Shown piece after piece: positions 53,901 through 61,053 of a stretch of DNA of 64,000 bases (positions are counted from its first letter, which is position 1; every line of letters begins with the position of its first letter). The stretch covers positions 1-64,000 of the forward strand of contig CALSLT010000037.1 of assembly GCA_943787265.1 (NCBI GenBank), read 5' to 3'. The translations under genes and the position numbers were made by a program. The notes under the pieces were generated by a model, which saw nothing but the letters and a program-made list of their open reading frames with translations, did not search any database and was not told the origin of the DNA. The stretch comes from an uncultured Planctomycetaceae bacterium (GTDB taxonomy: Bacteria > Planctomycetota > Planctomycetia > Planctomycetales > Planctomycetaceae).

Positions 53901-56193
53901 GCCGACTGGTTACACACTGATGAATCCATCAGTGGCGACGTTGTTTGACGGGGCAACTACGACCACTGTGAATCCGGGTACTTCGGTAACATTCGATCTT
54001 CAGTTGGATGCTGGAACGGCGGGAACGTTCGCTGGCACTGTCTCCTTTGACACGAATGATGCGGATGAGAATCCCTTCAACTTCAATGTGACCGGTTTAG
54101 TCAATCCTGTTGTGGCATTTGACAGCGTGAATCCACTCATTATTGATGACGGAGACGTAGGCTTTTCTTCAATCACTGGTGTTGGAACGGAGTGGTACGT
54201 CAATGGCTACAGCGATACTGGATTTCAGAATGACCTGCTGGTCAGCCTTACATCGAACCGTCGAGGTCTTGCCACTGCAACGTGGACAGCATCCGGAACG
54301 GGGAATGCAAGGATTGCTGCAACGTGGGGAACCGCTGTGTTTGCGGCACGGATGGCTGAGTTCCGAATTTACGACGGGCCATCTGATGGTACTCCCGACT
54401 TTGTTGTGTTCGCCAATCAGCATGAGGCTCCAGGTGCGGCGGATGATGCGTTCTCTACATTGGATGACGGTGGCACTGACTGGGATGAATTGGGAACGTT
54501 CAACTTTACCTCAGGTACAATCACCGTAGAGCTTGTGGGTGGAGATACAGGTAAAAGCATTGCAGATGCCATCCGCATCTCGGCACCAGGACTGCTTGAG
54601 GCTGAATCAACGGGAACTCCGTTGCCTACCGACCGAAACCTTGTCGTTGAGAACCTTCCAGAGATATTTGATGTTGCCATAAGTACTTGGGGGGCCAGTG
54701 GCCAGGTGTCTGTAAGTCAGCTTGCTCAGATGCGAGGCATCATGCCAGTCGTTACTGATCTGCCTGGCACACAGGTGGGGCACCTCGATGGTGACGTTAT
54801 GTTCCTTGACATCAACGCCGCGGGTAATGGTTGGTTTGTTGATCCGACTCCTCAGGAAAGCAGTGAGTTCAATACGATCAATGCTTTTACGGAACGCGTG
54901 GCTTCCGGCAATAGTCATGCGGTAGGACGTCTTGATCTGCTGACCGTGGTACTCCATGAGTTTGGTCATGTCCTCGGTGATGCGCATGAAGATCCCGAGG
55001 AATTCCCACATGATCTGATGTTGGCATCGTTGCCGACTGGTGTACGACGACTGCCAGCTTCCGCCGGTGCTACGGTTTCGACTGCTCCAACGGATCTCGT
55101 CGTTGAATTGCCAGAGTCAGATGGTCACGTCGACGTGACCCTGTTCGACGGACACTTGGTGGTTCAATCGAACCACACCGTCCTTGAACGAATTGCCCTT
55201 GGTGCGGCGCGAACGTTGACAATCAATGGAACTGAAGGACTCGATAATTTCCGAATTGATTTGGATCAATCCAGCACGTTCAACTTTGACTCGATCGTTG
55301 TTCATGGATACGGCGGCGACGACGACATTGTCTTAGACGGTGTACCGCAGTTGTTCTCCGGCAATTTGATCCTTGACGGCGGATCCGGAAATGACCGAAT
55401 TGAAGTTCGCGGCACTCAGGCTACGCAGTTGACTCTAAGCGGTGCGGACGGCGACGATTCTCTGTTTGGTGGCCTCGGCTCTGAAACAATCAACGGCGGC
55501 GACGGCGATGATATGCTGGTTGGTGGTTCAGGTCATGACCGCATCAACGGTGGAGATGGTAGCGATCTGATTCATGGCAACTCCGGACACGACACACTCG
55601 TCGGTAACGGAGGCAATGATTCGATCATTGGCGGCTCCGGCCACGATGTGCTCACTGGTGGAGATGGCAATGACAACCTATCCGGGCAACATGGGAACGA
55701 TACGCTTCTTGGTCACGGTGGTGACGATGTCCTCAACGGTGGCGCTGGCCGGGACGCGTTAAGCGGCGGCGAAGGAAACGACCAGCTCCGTGGTGGGTCG
55801 CAGAACGACCTGCTCAGTGGAGGCATTGGAAACGACGGAATTCAAGGCAATTCCGGGCATGACACCCTGGCCGGTGACGACGGCGATGATTCGCTTTCGG
55901 GCGGACCGGGAAATGACGCCCTGGATGGCGGTGCGGGCAAAAATTATGTGTTTGGGAAGCAGGCTGTCGATAGCTTGTTCGGAGCGTCCGCTCTGAGAGA
56001 AGAGCTTTTGCAGAATCCGCAGAATGTTGTGCCGGCACTTGCTGAAGGTAGCGACATCCTGGTGGATGTTGCCGATGATTCTTCAACGAACTCCAGCGGT
56101 TCTTCGACAGATGATGATGACACAACCTCGACACCGGGCACCAATGTCGACGGTGACTTCAATGTCTTTGCTGAATGGATTGACCTTGTTTGA
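47992..56193 (+). CDS. giant adhesin-like protein, C-terminal segment (golvesin-like modules, metzincin motif, RTX repeats)
   Basis: An uninterrupted frame of 2,733 codons, opening at a TTG that is not a real start. Order: an acidic region with GGNDSIDY-type repeats (48.0-48.5 kb); seven modules of about 150 residues resembling the golvesin/xanthan-lyase C-terminal domain (IIDDGDTGF..., RYRISTLW, NQRLAPEDE, DGRVIADAVRVE), starting near 49,036, 50,070, 50,896, 51,730, 52,520, 53,296 and 54,139. Six choice-of-anchor-D-like domains (TVNYGTTTAGASVLQTFIVQ, FQVELDATTAGRYSGTIEFA) alternate with them. Then comes a domain with HEFGHVLGDAH at 54955-54987 (HExxHxxGxxH zinc site), and calcium-binding nonapeptides (GGDGNDNLSGQHGNDTLLG) to about 55,956. 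The end is an acidic Ser/Thr tail. Surface or secreted; glycan binding is inferred for the golvesin-like modules. Confidence 0.82.
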   Translation: MLTVPIVATLPEQDLIFASFENLTGGSLSDHFDLRDAASVSEIINGSGGNDSIDYRDYTTSVLVDLFTGTATNINGGAAGGLFVVETTGNENNSIENAIGGSAGDFIAGDNDDNILGDGPGNDYLNGGGFRANEAAAGALPGTPGFIGAGTSGDDIFRIEPVGGSADIIQDIAGSDTVDFRFATAGIGDTTTSFDMDITSDGLGVGAPQTVNNDGGANTVDFRRITTPLTVDPDAGGAAVIPQPETAPSFVENFIGSTFNDYIFIDPLSLSGNFPVGSPPVARSVDGNNPPNANILGGTDPIPAGDTLDFDSKGKTVLDTGLSLTAVGVGTVAYRDIETLVPFENAPARVLDSTDEGFTLEGDERFPSLQGWQLQSNTEAVGGSQYELYSPESDHLARWTFNGVTPGLYRVSASWAPFSNAAISNGSTLTSAAPFTIHDGDRAVAHELIDLESLPDDFTDQGAAWEDVGGLVWISGHQLVVELDPTGINSVVADAVRIERVSIESTQLATQVAMGSMTLDVVDATVFPAPNFTLQIGSETVTVNGVNVATNQLTLTAATTVAHFAGEFAQVARPEIEVQNGSELILDGNGEVDFGITRPGKSIEKTIRILNTGIDDDLGDGDLTVTLAAIPAGFTTTLAGPTTIAPGETLAIGITMTAATVGDFDGDFLFTTNDLDEDQFSFRINGSVADSAIIDDEDPAFEIVAGDWDSAIAAGFDGDYSLEGASTTDAEAIWTFTNLVAGNYRVSATWPTTDLTGQLLDAIGVTEQASFQVFDGTTAGTQRTSTVLNQRLAPDDLIADGAVFEDIASSVVISGTTLTVQLTHTGTDDDRLLADAIRIERLPDRILTVTTDGGATSVVDDTGVVSYGSNLTAAPVTKQFTITNDAASTGDIVLTGPITPPAGFSLVQSSPFGTDATTTTLTPGQFTTFTLQFDGGVAGAITGRVVIDTDLDVNDPFDFVVSATAEAAVIDNSDPGFAIPNGTIGSTRPFLSPTEWQELSISGGNSFLAKEENAGMDVARWTFNVTPGVYQVSGSWPGQGNASTAAPFRIFENGGFDTGGTLLQSTSANQVDRPDQFLEDNAFWSDLGVPVIVTGNTLVVELSDLLGNGQVVTADAVRVERITDPEITVTSGGSELVDGASTVNYGTTTAGASVLQTFIVQNFGARPMFVDAASLAASVAALPGFSLTTSFTSTELAPGESSVFQVELDATTAGRYSGTIEFATDDFDEQLFEIQLIGDVLDAAATIVDDGDVGTFTDINGNLAPTYIRSGTGFGGDALTSPKTLTPGGGATWTFGGLTAGGIYRLSNTWVNYTPYLTDVTYSIYAGDVATGTLLEQVQIDQQTSPDDFVIGGTGFEDLMGPFTLPAGQTTLTVQLLGSTFGKTAVFDAVRLDALSMPEAVVTEAANIITSRSSSVEFGSTLPSISQTRTITVTNNGNADLQLLTIDMPNGYSSTFTPVTIVAGANSTFDVTLDALVNGDFLGDLVLTTNEPRQSDFVIGLSGAVTDTQILDNGDAGFTSSGFQSIDENAFKDDIAEPATPGGATDTATWTFNAITNGTYRVSATWNGNNVADASNAPFTIYNGANTAATPSVTVNVDQRMAPDDFSDAGVLWEDLGVPFNVTNGAITIQLTDQADGRVIADAIRIEPVTTPEIGITVTAGGATVTDGGLLNFGEVPVGAVAANTVSLTVTNHGVGTLELGNVLTPAAGFSVTAFGSTMLTAGATTTFDVVLDTSAAGTFAGAISIGNNDSDEDPFDIVVLGKVSDVIIIDDGDTGFATSGAGWVAESGFETRFNGDAQANPGSTLATDVATWTFNDLTGGSRYRISTLWSEGSGNASDATYEVTDGTTTEMVVFNQRLAPEDEANTVTGTINDRDRTFVNIGDIFQLDAGATTLTVTLSAVADGRVIADAVRVELIDDAEIKLVQGTTNVADGTSFNVGTTNVGTPTLTTFTIENEGAQDLTLGTTLNLPTGYTLMNPSVATLFDGATTTTVNPGTSVTFDLQLDAGTAGTFAGTVSFDTNDADENPFNFNVTGLVNPVVAFDSVNPLIIDDGDVGFSSITGVGTEWYVNGYSDTGFQNDLLVSLTSNRRGLATATWTASGTGNARIAATWGTAVFAARMAEFRIYDGPSDGTPDFVVFANQHEAPGAADDAFSTLDDGGTDWDELGTFNFTSGTITVELVGGDTGKSIADAIRISAPGLLEAESTGTPLPTDRNLVVENLPEIFDVAISTWGASGQVSVSQLAQMRGIMPVVTDLPGTQVGHLDGDVMFLDINAAGNGWFVDPTPQESSEFNTINAFTERVASGNSHAVGRLDLLTVVLHEFGHVLGDAHEDPEEFPHDLMLASLPTGVRRLPASAGATVSTAPTDLVVELPESDGHVDVTLFDGHLVVQSNHTVLERIALGAARTLTINGTEGLDNFRIDLDQSSTFNFDSIVVHGYGGDDDIVLDGVPQLFSGNLILDGGSGNDRIEVRGTQATQLTLSGADGDDSLFGGLGSETINGGDGDDMLVGGSGHDRINGGDGSDLIHGNSGHDTLVGNGGNDSIIGGSGHDVLTGGDGNDNLSGQHGNDTLLGHGGDDVLNGGAGRDALSGGEGNDQLRGGSQNDLLSGGIGNDGIQGNSGHDTLAGDDGDDSLSGGPGNDALDGGAGKNYVFGKQAVDSLFGASALREELLQNPQNVVPALAEGSDILVDVADDSSTNSSGSSTDDDDTTSTPGTNVDGDFNVFAEWIDLV
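54655..55080 (+). other. metzincin-like zinc-site domain of the giant protein
   Basis: A matrixin-like domain inside the C-terminal segment. Zinc ligands and catalytic Glu are HEFGHVLGDAH (54955-54987), with the conserved lead RLDLLTVVLHEFGHVLG. The likely Met-turn is in DLMLASLPTGVRRLP about 14 residues later. Planctomycete giant proteins often carry this domain with a degenerate third ligand; here the third His is present. Self-cleavage or processing of surface proteins is possible but unproven. Confidence 0.6.
55310..55956 (+). repeat. RTX-type calcium-binding nonapeptide repeats
   Basis: About 18-20 tandem copies of GGxGxDxLx (for example GGDGDDMLVGGSGHDRINGG) encoded here, ending with DALDGGAGKNYVFG. 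They fold as parallel beta rolls when calcium binds outside the cell and usually mark type I-secreted proteins. Many copies have His in place of the usual Asn/Asp (GSGHDRI, SGHDTLV), a variant pattern. Confidence 0.85.
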
Positions 56194-56803
56194 CACTTGC
56201 CATTCTCAATGGGTGGGGCAGCTTGGCAGCGTCTGGCAGCCAAGCTTGCAGACTTAATCGTACAGTTTTGAAGCAACGTTTCTGCTGCAAGCTGGAAGTA
56301 TCATTTGCTGGTGCTTCCTGGAGTCGCAGTCAGTTTCTTCTGGCGATAAAGACCTGGTGCAAACGTCCGGCACTGTGTTCGCACTCACTCGCTGGATGGA
56401 ACGATTACCTCGAGCATGCACGCAATGGACGTTGCCTTCAGGCTTCACGTCGGTTGATTTGTCTGGCCGGAGGTCTCGACCACAGGCTACATCTGAAGTG
56501 CAGGGCCCGCGACCAGTTGCCCCGTAGACGTCAGCGCCCGATTCGTGGGCATAGCCCAGTGCCTCTGACACATCGCAACCTTCACGAAATATTTCGCCAC
56601 CACCCACTATCCAGCCAAAAACGGTTTTCCTGACAGTCGACTACCCCTACTGCATGCAGACAATCTGGAATTGAAGAATGCCAGATTCAATGCGAATTGT
56701 TGAGTCGCTGGATGAATTACAACCGTTACGTTCGTGGTGCGACTAGGGTCGGGGCTTGCCTGCATTGCTCAGGCTCAGCGAAGTCATCGAGGCTGGTTGC
56801 AGC
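56194..56803. other. intergenic region, no gene seen
   Basis: About 600 bp without a convincing gene. A putative terminator hairpin is at 56220-56246. Open frames (for example 56190-56633) have no start signal or known family. Confidence 0.4.
56220..56246 (+). terminator. hairpin after the giant gene
   Basis: AGCTTGGC (56220-56227) and GCCAAGCT (56239-56246) pair perfectly around 11 bases, starting 27 bp after the giant-gene stop. There is no T tract, so it would be a weak intrinsic terminator. Confidence 0.35.
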
Positions 56804-58420
56804 ATGTCACAGGACCGCCAAACTTGCATTGAGTTACGCAGGACGTTGTTCGAAGCGTCGTGGATGCACGTTTTATGCGCAGGTTGGTATTCAGCGTTCT
56901 TTATGTATCTCAGCTATGCACCGTTATGGCATACGGACCTCTGGGGACACGTGGCGTATGGTCATTGGATGCTGGACTACGGAAGGCTTCCTGCGTTCGA
57001 TCCGTTTGTCGAACTGGCTGATGTGACTCCTCTAATCGCTTCTGCCTGGATCGTCCTCAAGTGTTGTTTGGAGCGGTGGAACGCGGTGGAGGGGCAGAGT
57101 GGCTTTTCGTGCGTATTTGCTGTAGTCTCCGTCATAAACTACGCAACGTTGGGATTGGTGTTCTTTCGGCAGACCAGTCGCCTGAGCCTTGCTCTAGTCG
57201 GCAGTATCCTGACGTGGCTGATCTGCTGGGATCGTCATTTGGTACTTCGCCCCGAACTCGTCGGTTTCGGTCCTGTTTGCGATGCTCTTAGTTTTGCTTT
57301 CCGCAGTTTCGCCTACCAGGTTTCAACTCCGACATCCGACAGACACTGTCTTCTGAGACGTCGGCGATTCGACTCTGGAGCATTCGCGGCCTCATGGGGC
57401 CTGGTCCCTTTGTCATCTGGGCCAACGCTCATGGGGCGTTTGTTGTGGGCCTTGATTTTATTGACCACCATTGCAATTGGAGCAGTGTGTAGAGCATGGC
57501 GGCGCGGCCTGTAGCTTTCTGGCAACGATTCGAGAATCCGGAAACTAAAGAGACGCTGGTCTTGTGTCTCGTTGCAGCCGGTGCGACGTTACTAAATCCT
57601 TATGGCATCGTGTTATGGCTTCATGTCATTTCATTTGGCTCGAATCCCAATCTATCCACAATCAGTGAGTGGCAACCGCCCGAGCTTACAAGCATGACTG
57701 CCCTGGGGGGCCTGCTGTCTTCTACCGTGTTTGTCGCGACCCTGAAGTTTCGCCCGCCATAATCCGACTTCGACTGAATGGGGGCTGTTAACTCTCTTCA
57801 CAGCCGCCGTCTGCCTACGCGAGCGAATGGTTACCTGGTATGCCCCCGTTGTAGTCTTGTTGGTGATGCCAGGCATTCATGGTTTGCTTGACCGGATCAG
57901 CACTACGACGTTGATGATGCGGATGCAGTCGATGGCCAGCCAACGATCCCGGGTTCAGACAGCATTGATGATTCTGCTTGTTTGGCTTGCATTCATATTT
58001 TCTCCGCTCAGTCAACCTGTCCTTGGAGGTCGACTCAGGACAGAAAAAACAGCTTTACCGTGATCAAACGCCGATTGGCATTACGAAGTTTTCTACGTGA
58101 AACGACTCCGACTGTACGTATTGCAAATCCACAGTGGTGGGGTGATTGGCTGCTCTGGGATGGCCCACCGGGCCTGCGAGTCATGCTGACAACCAACACG
58201 ATCCACTTGTTTGCCGGCCGTGCATAGCGAGCAATTACACGCAATCAACTGGGCAAAGCCGGGACTGGCAGATCGGCTCAATCATTATGACGTCGAACTG
58301 GTTGTCGTCGACACTGCACGACAAGTCGATCTGGCGGCCTACATCCGACTGAGTCCTGACTGGCGTATTGCTTACGAGGACACTCAAGGTCTGGTGGCCT
58401 CCAGGACACGAGAACACTGA
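56804..58420 (+). pseudogene. GT-C-like polytopic membrane protein (planctomycete family), frameshifted
   Basis: Fragments in several frames together match one roughly 530-residue membrane protein of a planctomycete family. In order: FFMYLSYAPLWHTDLWGHVA (first membrane segment and the DLWGH phrase), RLPAFDPFVELAD, LFGAVERGGGAEWL, TWLICWDRHLVLRPELVGF, GPFVIWANAHGAFVVGL, GATLLNPYGIVLWLHVISFG, SNPNLSTISEWQP, VTWYAPVVVLLVMP, IANPQWWGDWLLWDGPPGLR, and PDWRIAYEDTQGLVASR near the end. DLWGH and NPQWWGDWLLW resemble the acidic and loop motifs of GT-C glycosyltransferases. A role in glycosylating surface proteins such as its neighbour is inferred only. At least six frame breaks are needed. Confidence 0.65.
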
Positions 58421-58874
58421 TGGAAGACACTGTGACGAACCGGAACATCATGGTGGACTTGTAATCGTCAGATTCCGTCGATTCAAGCGGATGCGTGGTA
58501 TCCAGGTTTCCGCGTTTCTATTGGTACGACAAACTCATTTCGACTGGTATTGCGGACGAGTTTGAGCCTGGATGCATCCACAAGGAAGCGCTTGCAGCGC
58601 CAACTGACTACTTGGGTAGACACAAAAGATGGAGGTGTCCCGCGATATGTGGTCGAGATTCCAGCTAATCACTTAAAAATGGGGCTAAAACCAGCACGAA
58701 AACAAACATCTTGGGGTAAATTCCCTGCGAAGGATGCGAATCGGCACATGACCTGCATTACGAGGGGATGGGATCCCACTTCCGCGATCTGCTCCAGTGT
58801 TGGTAGCGGCGCAGCTTGATGTATGGACGGGTTGCGTCGCAGCCCACAGATTTAACCCCTCAGGAGACACTGAA
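58421..58874. other. intergenic region upstream of the prepilin cluster
   Basis: No supported gene in about 450 bp. Contains a sigma-54-like promoter candidate at 58742-58757. Confidence 0.4.
58742..58757 (+). promoter_or_regulatory. candidate sigma-54 promoter upstream of the prepilin cluster
   Basis: CGGCAC, five bases, CTGCA. The invariant GG and GC dinucleotides are kept exactly 10 bases apart (58743-58744 and 58755-58756), as in TGGCAC-N5-TTGCA; two flanking bases differ. It is about 118 bp upstream of the first prepilin ATG. Suggestive together with the sigma-54 activator at 27.3-28.7 kb. Confidence 0.35.
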
Positions 58875-59220
58875 ATGAATTTGATGAGCAAACTGTGGCA
58901 GGATGAAGCTGGTGTTATCGTTTCCAGCGAAAATTATCCTCATCCTTATGCTTCTGGTATTCGGCATGATCGCCGGGCTGGTTTTCTCTGCGTGATCAGG
59001 CTACTCAGGAGCTTGCCGACACAGGCACGATGATTGGTACGCTGAACCAGTCGTACGCGTTCACCGGTAACACCAACACCGTTGAAGGTTCTACCGCCAA
59101 CGGTGAAACACCAGCATCAGCATTTGCTGATACGCAGGGACAACAACGACACACCGACTGCAGCTGCTGCAACTCCAGAAGGTATCAGCCTCATTCTGCC
59201 AGCCTGCTGCTGGCGAGTAA
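58875..59220 (+). CDS. prepilin-like protein 1 (three-gene paralogous set), frameshifted
   Basis: First of three related short genes. ATG at 58875 has GGAG about eight bases upstream. Reads MNLMSKLWQDEAGVIVSSE, then the frame breaks near 58,930 inside the hydrophobic helix. With shifts near there, 58,986, 59,140 and 59,205 it continues IILILMLLVFGMIAGL, VSLRDQATQELADTGTMIGT, LNQSYAFTGNTNTVEG, and ends EGISLILPAAAGE-stop at 59220, closely matching the next gene. Putative prepilin: acidic pair, Gly, four residues, Ser-Glu, long hydrophobic helix. See the finding on Glu at +6. Confidence 0.7.
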
Positions 59221-59232
59221 GGCGTGAAGTCT

Positions 59233-59255
59233 GCTGGCAGCTAGATTCTGCCAGC
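59233..59255. terminator. hairpin just after prepilin 1
   Basis: GCTGGCAG (59233-59240) and CTGCCAGC (59248-59255) pair perfectly over 8 bp with a seven-base loop, 12 bp after the stop. Could stabilise or end the prepilin 1 transcript. Confidence 0.45.
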
Positions 59256-59348
59256 TGGGCTGGGTGTGTATCGGTAACCGTGTCCCTGCAGGTCTGACGT
59301 GTGCTTGTCAGAAACGCAAGGATGCGAATGTCGGATTATCTCTGCACT

Positions 59349-59380
59349 GCTGCTCGCGTCGACTTTGAGGCGCGAGCAGC
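59349..59380 (+). terminator. intrinsic-terminator-like hairpin between prepilins 1 and 2
   Basis: Perfect 10-bp GC-rich stem GCTGCTCGCG / CGCGAGCAGC with a 12-base loop, followed by GTGTTGAGTTTTGTCGTTT, a T-rich but broken tail. Together with the hairpin at 59233 it suggests that prepilin 1 is made from a separate or partly terminated, more abundant mRNA. Confidence 0.5.
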
Positions 59381-59440
59381 GTGTTGAGTTTTGTCGTTTG
59401 TAAGCTGTGGACGATCACAGCAAAACTCTTAGAGGTGATC

Positions 59441-59770
59441 ATGATGGCGTTAATTCAAAAGTTGTTCAGGGACGATAACGGAATTGCTATATCAACGGAA
59501 TTAGTTCTCGTGATGATGATTCTGGTCTTTGGGGTCATCGCCGGCAATGTGTCACTGCGTGACGCTGTAAATCAGGAAGTGGCCGATACCGGATTGGCCA
59601 TCAATAATATAAATCAAAGTTACAGCTATGCTGGAAATACGATTGTTGGTGTCGGGACAGTGTCCGGATCGGAGTTCGCTGACAACAGTGACCTTAATGA
59701 CGGAGCGGACGCTGCGAACACAGCCCCTCCCGGAATTAGCCTCACTCTTCCAGCTGCTGCAGGTGAATAA
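59441..59770 (+). CDS. prepilin-like protein 2
   Basis: A 109-residue protein, the intact reference of the three-gene set. GAGG lies about six bases before the ATG at 59441. Leader MMALIQKLFRDDNG, then IAISTELVLVMMILVFGVIA as membrane helix, VSLRDAVNQEVADTGLAINN as amphipathic segment, INQSYSYAGN, and a Gly/Asp-rich tail ending ISLTLPAAAGE. This looks like a type IV prepilin (cleavage after Gly, pilus helix beginning there), but Glu falls at +6 rather than +5. Its neighbours (CpaB, CpaF, TadB) support a Tad pilus subunit. I do not recognise it as a named family. Confidence 0.75.
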   Translation: MMALIQKLFRDDNGIAISTELVLVMMILVFGVIAGNVSLRDAVNQEVADTGLAINNINQSYSYAGNTIVGVGTVSGSEFADNSDLNDGADAANTAPPGISLTLPAAAGE

Positions 59771-59827
59771 GGAGCGAATCGCCACGGAGTGGCATCATGT
59801 GACATATAACAGACCAATCAGTCAGGT

Positions 59828-60139
59828 ATGACCATGCGACTGGGATTGACATTCTACGATGACGAACTTGGGTCGGTTTACTCCACCGAGATGGTCTTAG
59901 GCACTGTACTACTGGTGTTCGGAGTAATCGCTGGCCTAACATCTTATCGAGATGCTGTCTCACAAGAGCTGGGAGATACGGCTGTCGCGTTGGATAATAT
60001 AGATCAGTCATTCAGCTATACGTTGACGACTGGTGGCGGGTCAGTGGTGAGACAGTTTACTGATACGACAACGCTAACCGACGCGGCCATTGCTGCTCCT
60101 GCAGGTCTAGATTTAGAGACTCCAGCAACTGCAGAGTGA
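59828..60139 (+). CDS. prepilin-like protein 3
   Basis: A 103-residue paralogue of prepilin 2: MTMRLGLTFYDDELGSVYST with EMVLGTVLLVFGVIAGLTSY, RDAVSQELGDTAVALDNIDQ and a shortened tail ending LDLETPATAE. Again an acidic pair and Gly precede four residues, Ser-Thr-Glu and the helix. ATG at 59834 (MRLG) is an in-frame alternative. It ends 71 bp before the CpaB-like gene, so all may be one transcript. Confidence 0.75.
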   Translation: MTMRLGLTFYDDELGSVYSTEMVLGTVLLVFGVIAGLTSYRDAVSQELGDTAVALDNIDQSFSYTLTTGGGSVVRQFTDTTTLTDAAIAAPAGLDLETPATAE

Positions 60140-60210
60140 TCTGTGCTTTAGTACTTTCACTGATCGAGTCTTTGGGAAATTACCGGCGCACTCGCGCAAA
60201 GGCGAATACA

Positions 60211-60993
60211 ATGTCACGCTTAAGTCCTGTTACACTACTGGTCGCTTTGGTTGCCGTGCTGTTTGCATTTGCCGGGGCGTTTACTGTCCGGCAATACATC
60301 GAAGGCCAAGCAGCGGTGGAGGATGTGACCGCGGAGCCGATGGCTGTACCGGTCGCTGCCATTAATTTGGAATCTGGGCGCGAAATTCGAGAGTCGGATC
60401 TCTCAACAATTAGAATTCCTCTTGATCAGTACCCACAGACACCTTTCGCGAAAAAAGTCTACATTAGTGATGTTGCCCACCTTAAAGGTAGAGTGTTGCG
60501 ACACTCAATAGATGCTGGTGATTCTCTTGGTCCCGACGACCTATACCCCGAAGGAACAGGTCCAACCGTGGCTGAACAGCTACCAGCAGGAATGCGTGCC
60601 GTTACTGTTAAAGTAACAGGTTCAGGATTCGTCGACGGATTTGCTGCGCCGGGAACCGAAGTTGACGTTCTTTTTCGTTCGTCGGAAGAGGACGATGATC
60701 GTCCAGAAACGACCATCACGGCTTTGCATGGCATTCAGGTGCTGGCGGTTGATTCAAGCCCCTATCCCTTGTCTCTACCCGGAAGCAGCTCCCCATCGAG
60801 CACGCCCGTTGAAGATGTTCTAGTGACTTTTGCGGTGTTGCCGACCGAAGCGACCTTGCTAAAGGCTCTTGAAGATCGGGGTGAGATCTCCCTTTCGTTG
60901 AGACCCGAAGTCGATGCCGTTGGACGCACTCGCGAAAGTGGATGCAGTGTCCGAACCGGAACGCCACGCGCAAACGCTGACTGCAATTCTTGA
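60211..60993 (+). CDS. cpaB: CpaB/RcpC-like pilus protein, first SAF/RcpC module (frame breaks before the end)
   Basis: ATG at 60211 (AAAGGCG about eight bases upstream) starts MSRLSPVTLLVALVAVLFAF, a membrane anchor. The SAF domain follows (VPVAAINLESGREIRESDLS, LKGRVLRHSIDAGDSLGPDD), then an RcpC domain (MRAVTVKVTGSGFVDGFAAP, GTEVDVLFRS, ITALHGIQVLAVDS, VTFAVLPTEATLLKALEDRG). CpaB/RcpC sits in the periplasm and is thought to help the pilus through the outer membrane. The frame breaks near 60,918: the last 25 residues are out of frame. The correct reading LDALAKVDAVSEPERHAQTL runs on into a second module (next entry), so the gene is about twice the usual length. Confidence 0.82.
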   Translation: MSRLSPVTLLVALVAVLFAFAGAFTVRQYIEGQAAVEDVTAEPMAVPVAAINLESGREIRESDLSTIRIPLDQYPQTPFAKKVYISDVAHLKGRVLRHSIDAGDSLGPDDLYPEGTGPTVAEQLPAGMRAVTVKVTGSGFVDGFAAPGTEVDVLFRSSEEDDDRPETTITALHGIQVLAVDSSPYPLSLPGSSSPSSTPVEDVLVTFAVLPTEATLLKALEDRGEISLSLRPEVDAVGRTRESGCSVRTGTPRANADCNS

Positions 60994-61053
60994 TGGTGCG
61001 AAAGTTCCATTGGTTTGCAGTCGCAACCACAGAGCTAATGCAGGGGCCGAGTC

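Noticed and set aside
58550..58819. 89-codon open frame before the prepilins
   Set aside because: No recognisable features, no ribosome site, crosses the promoter candidate; likely non-coding.
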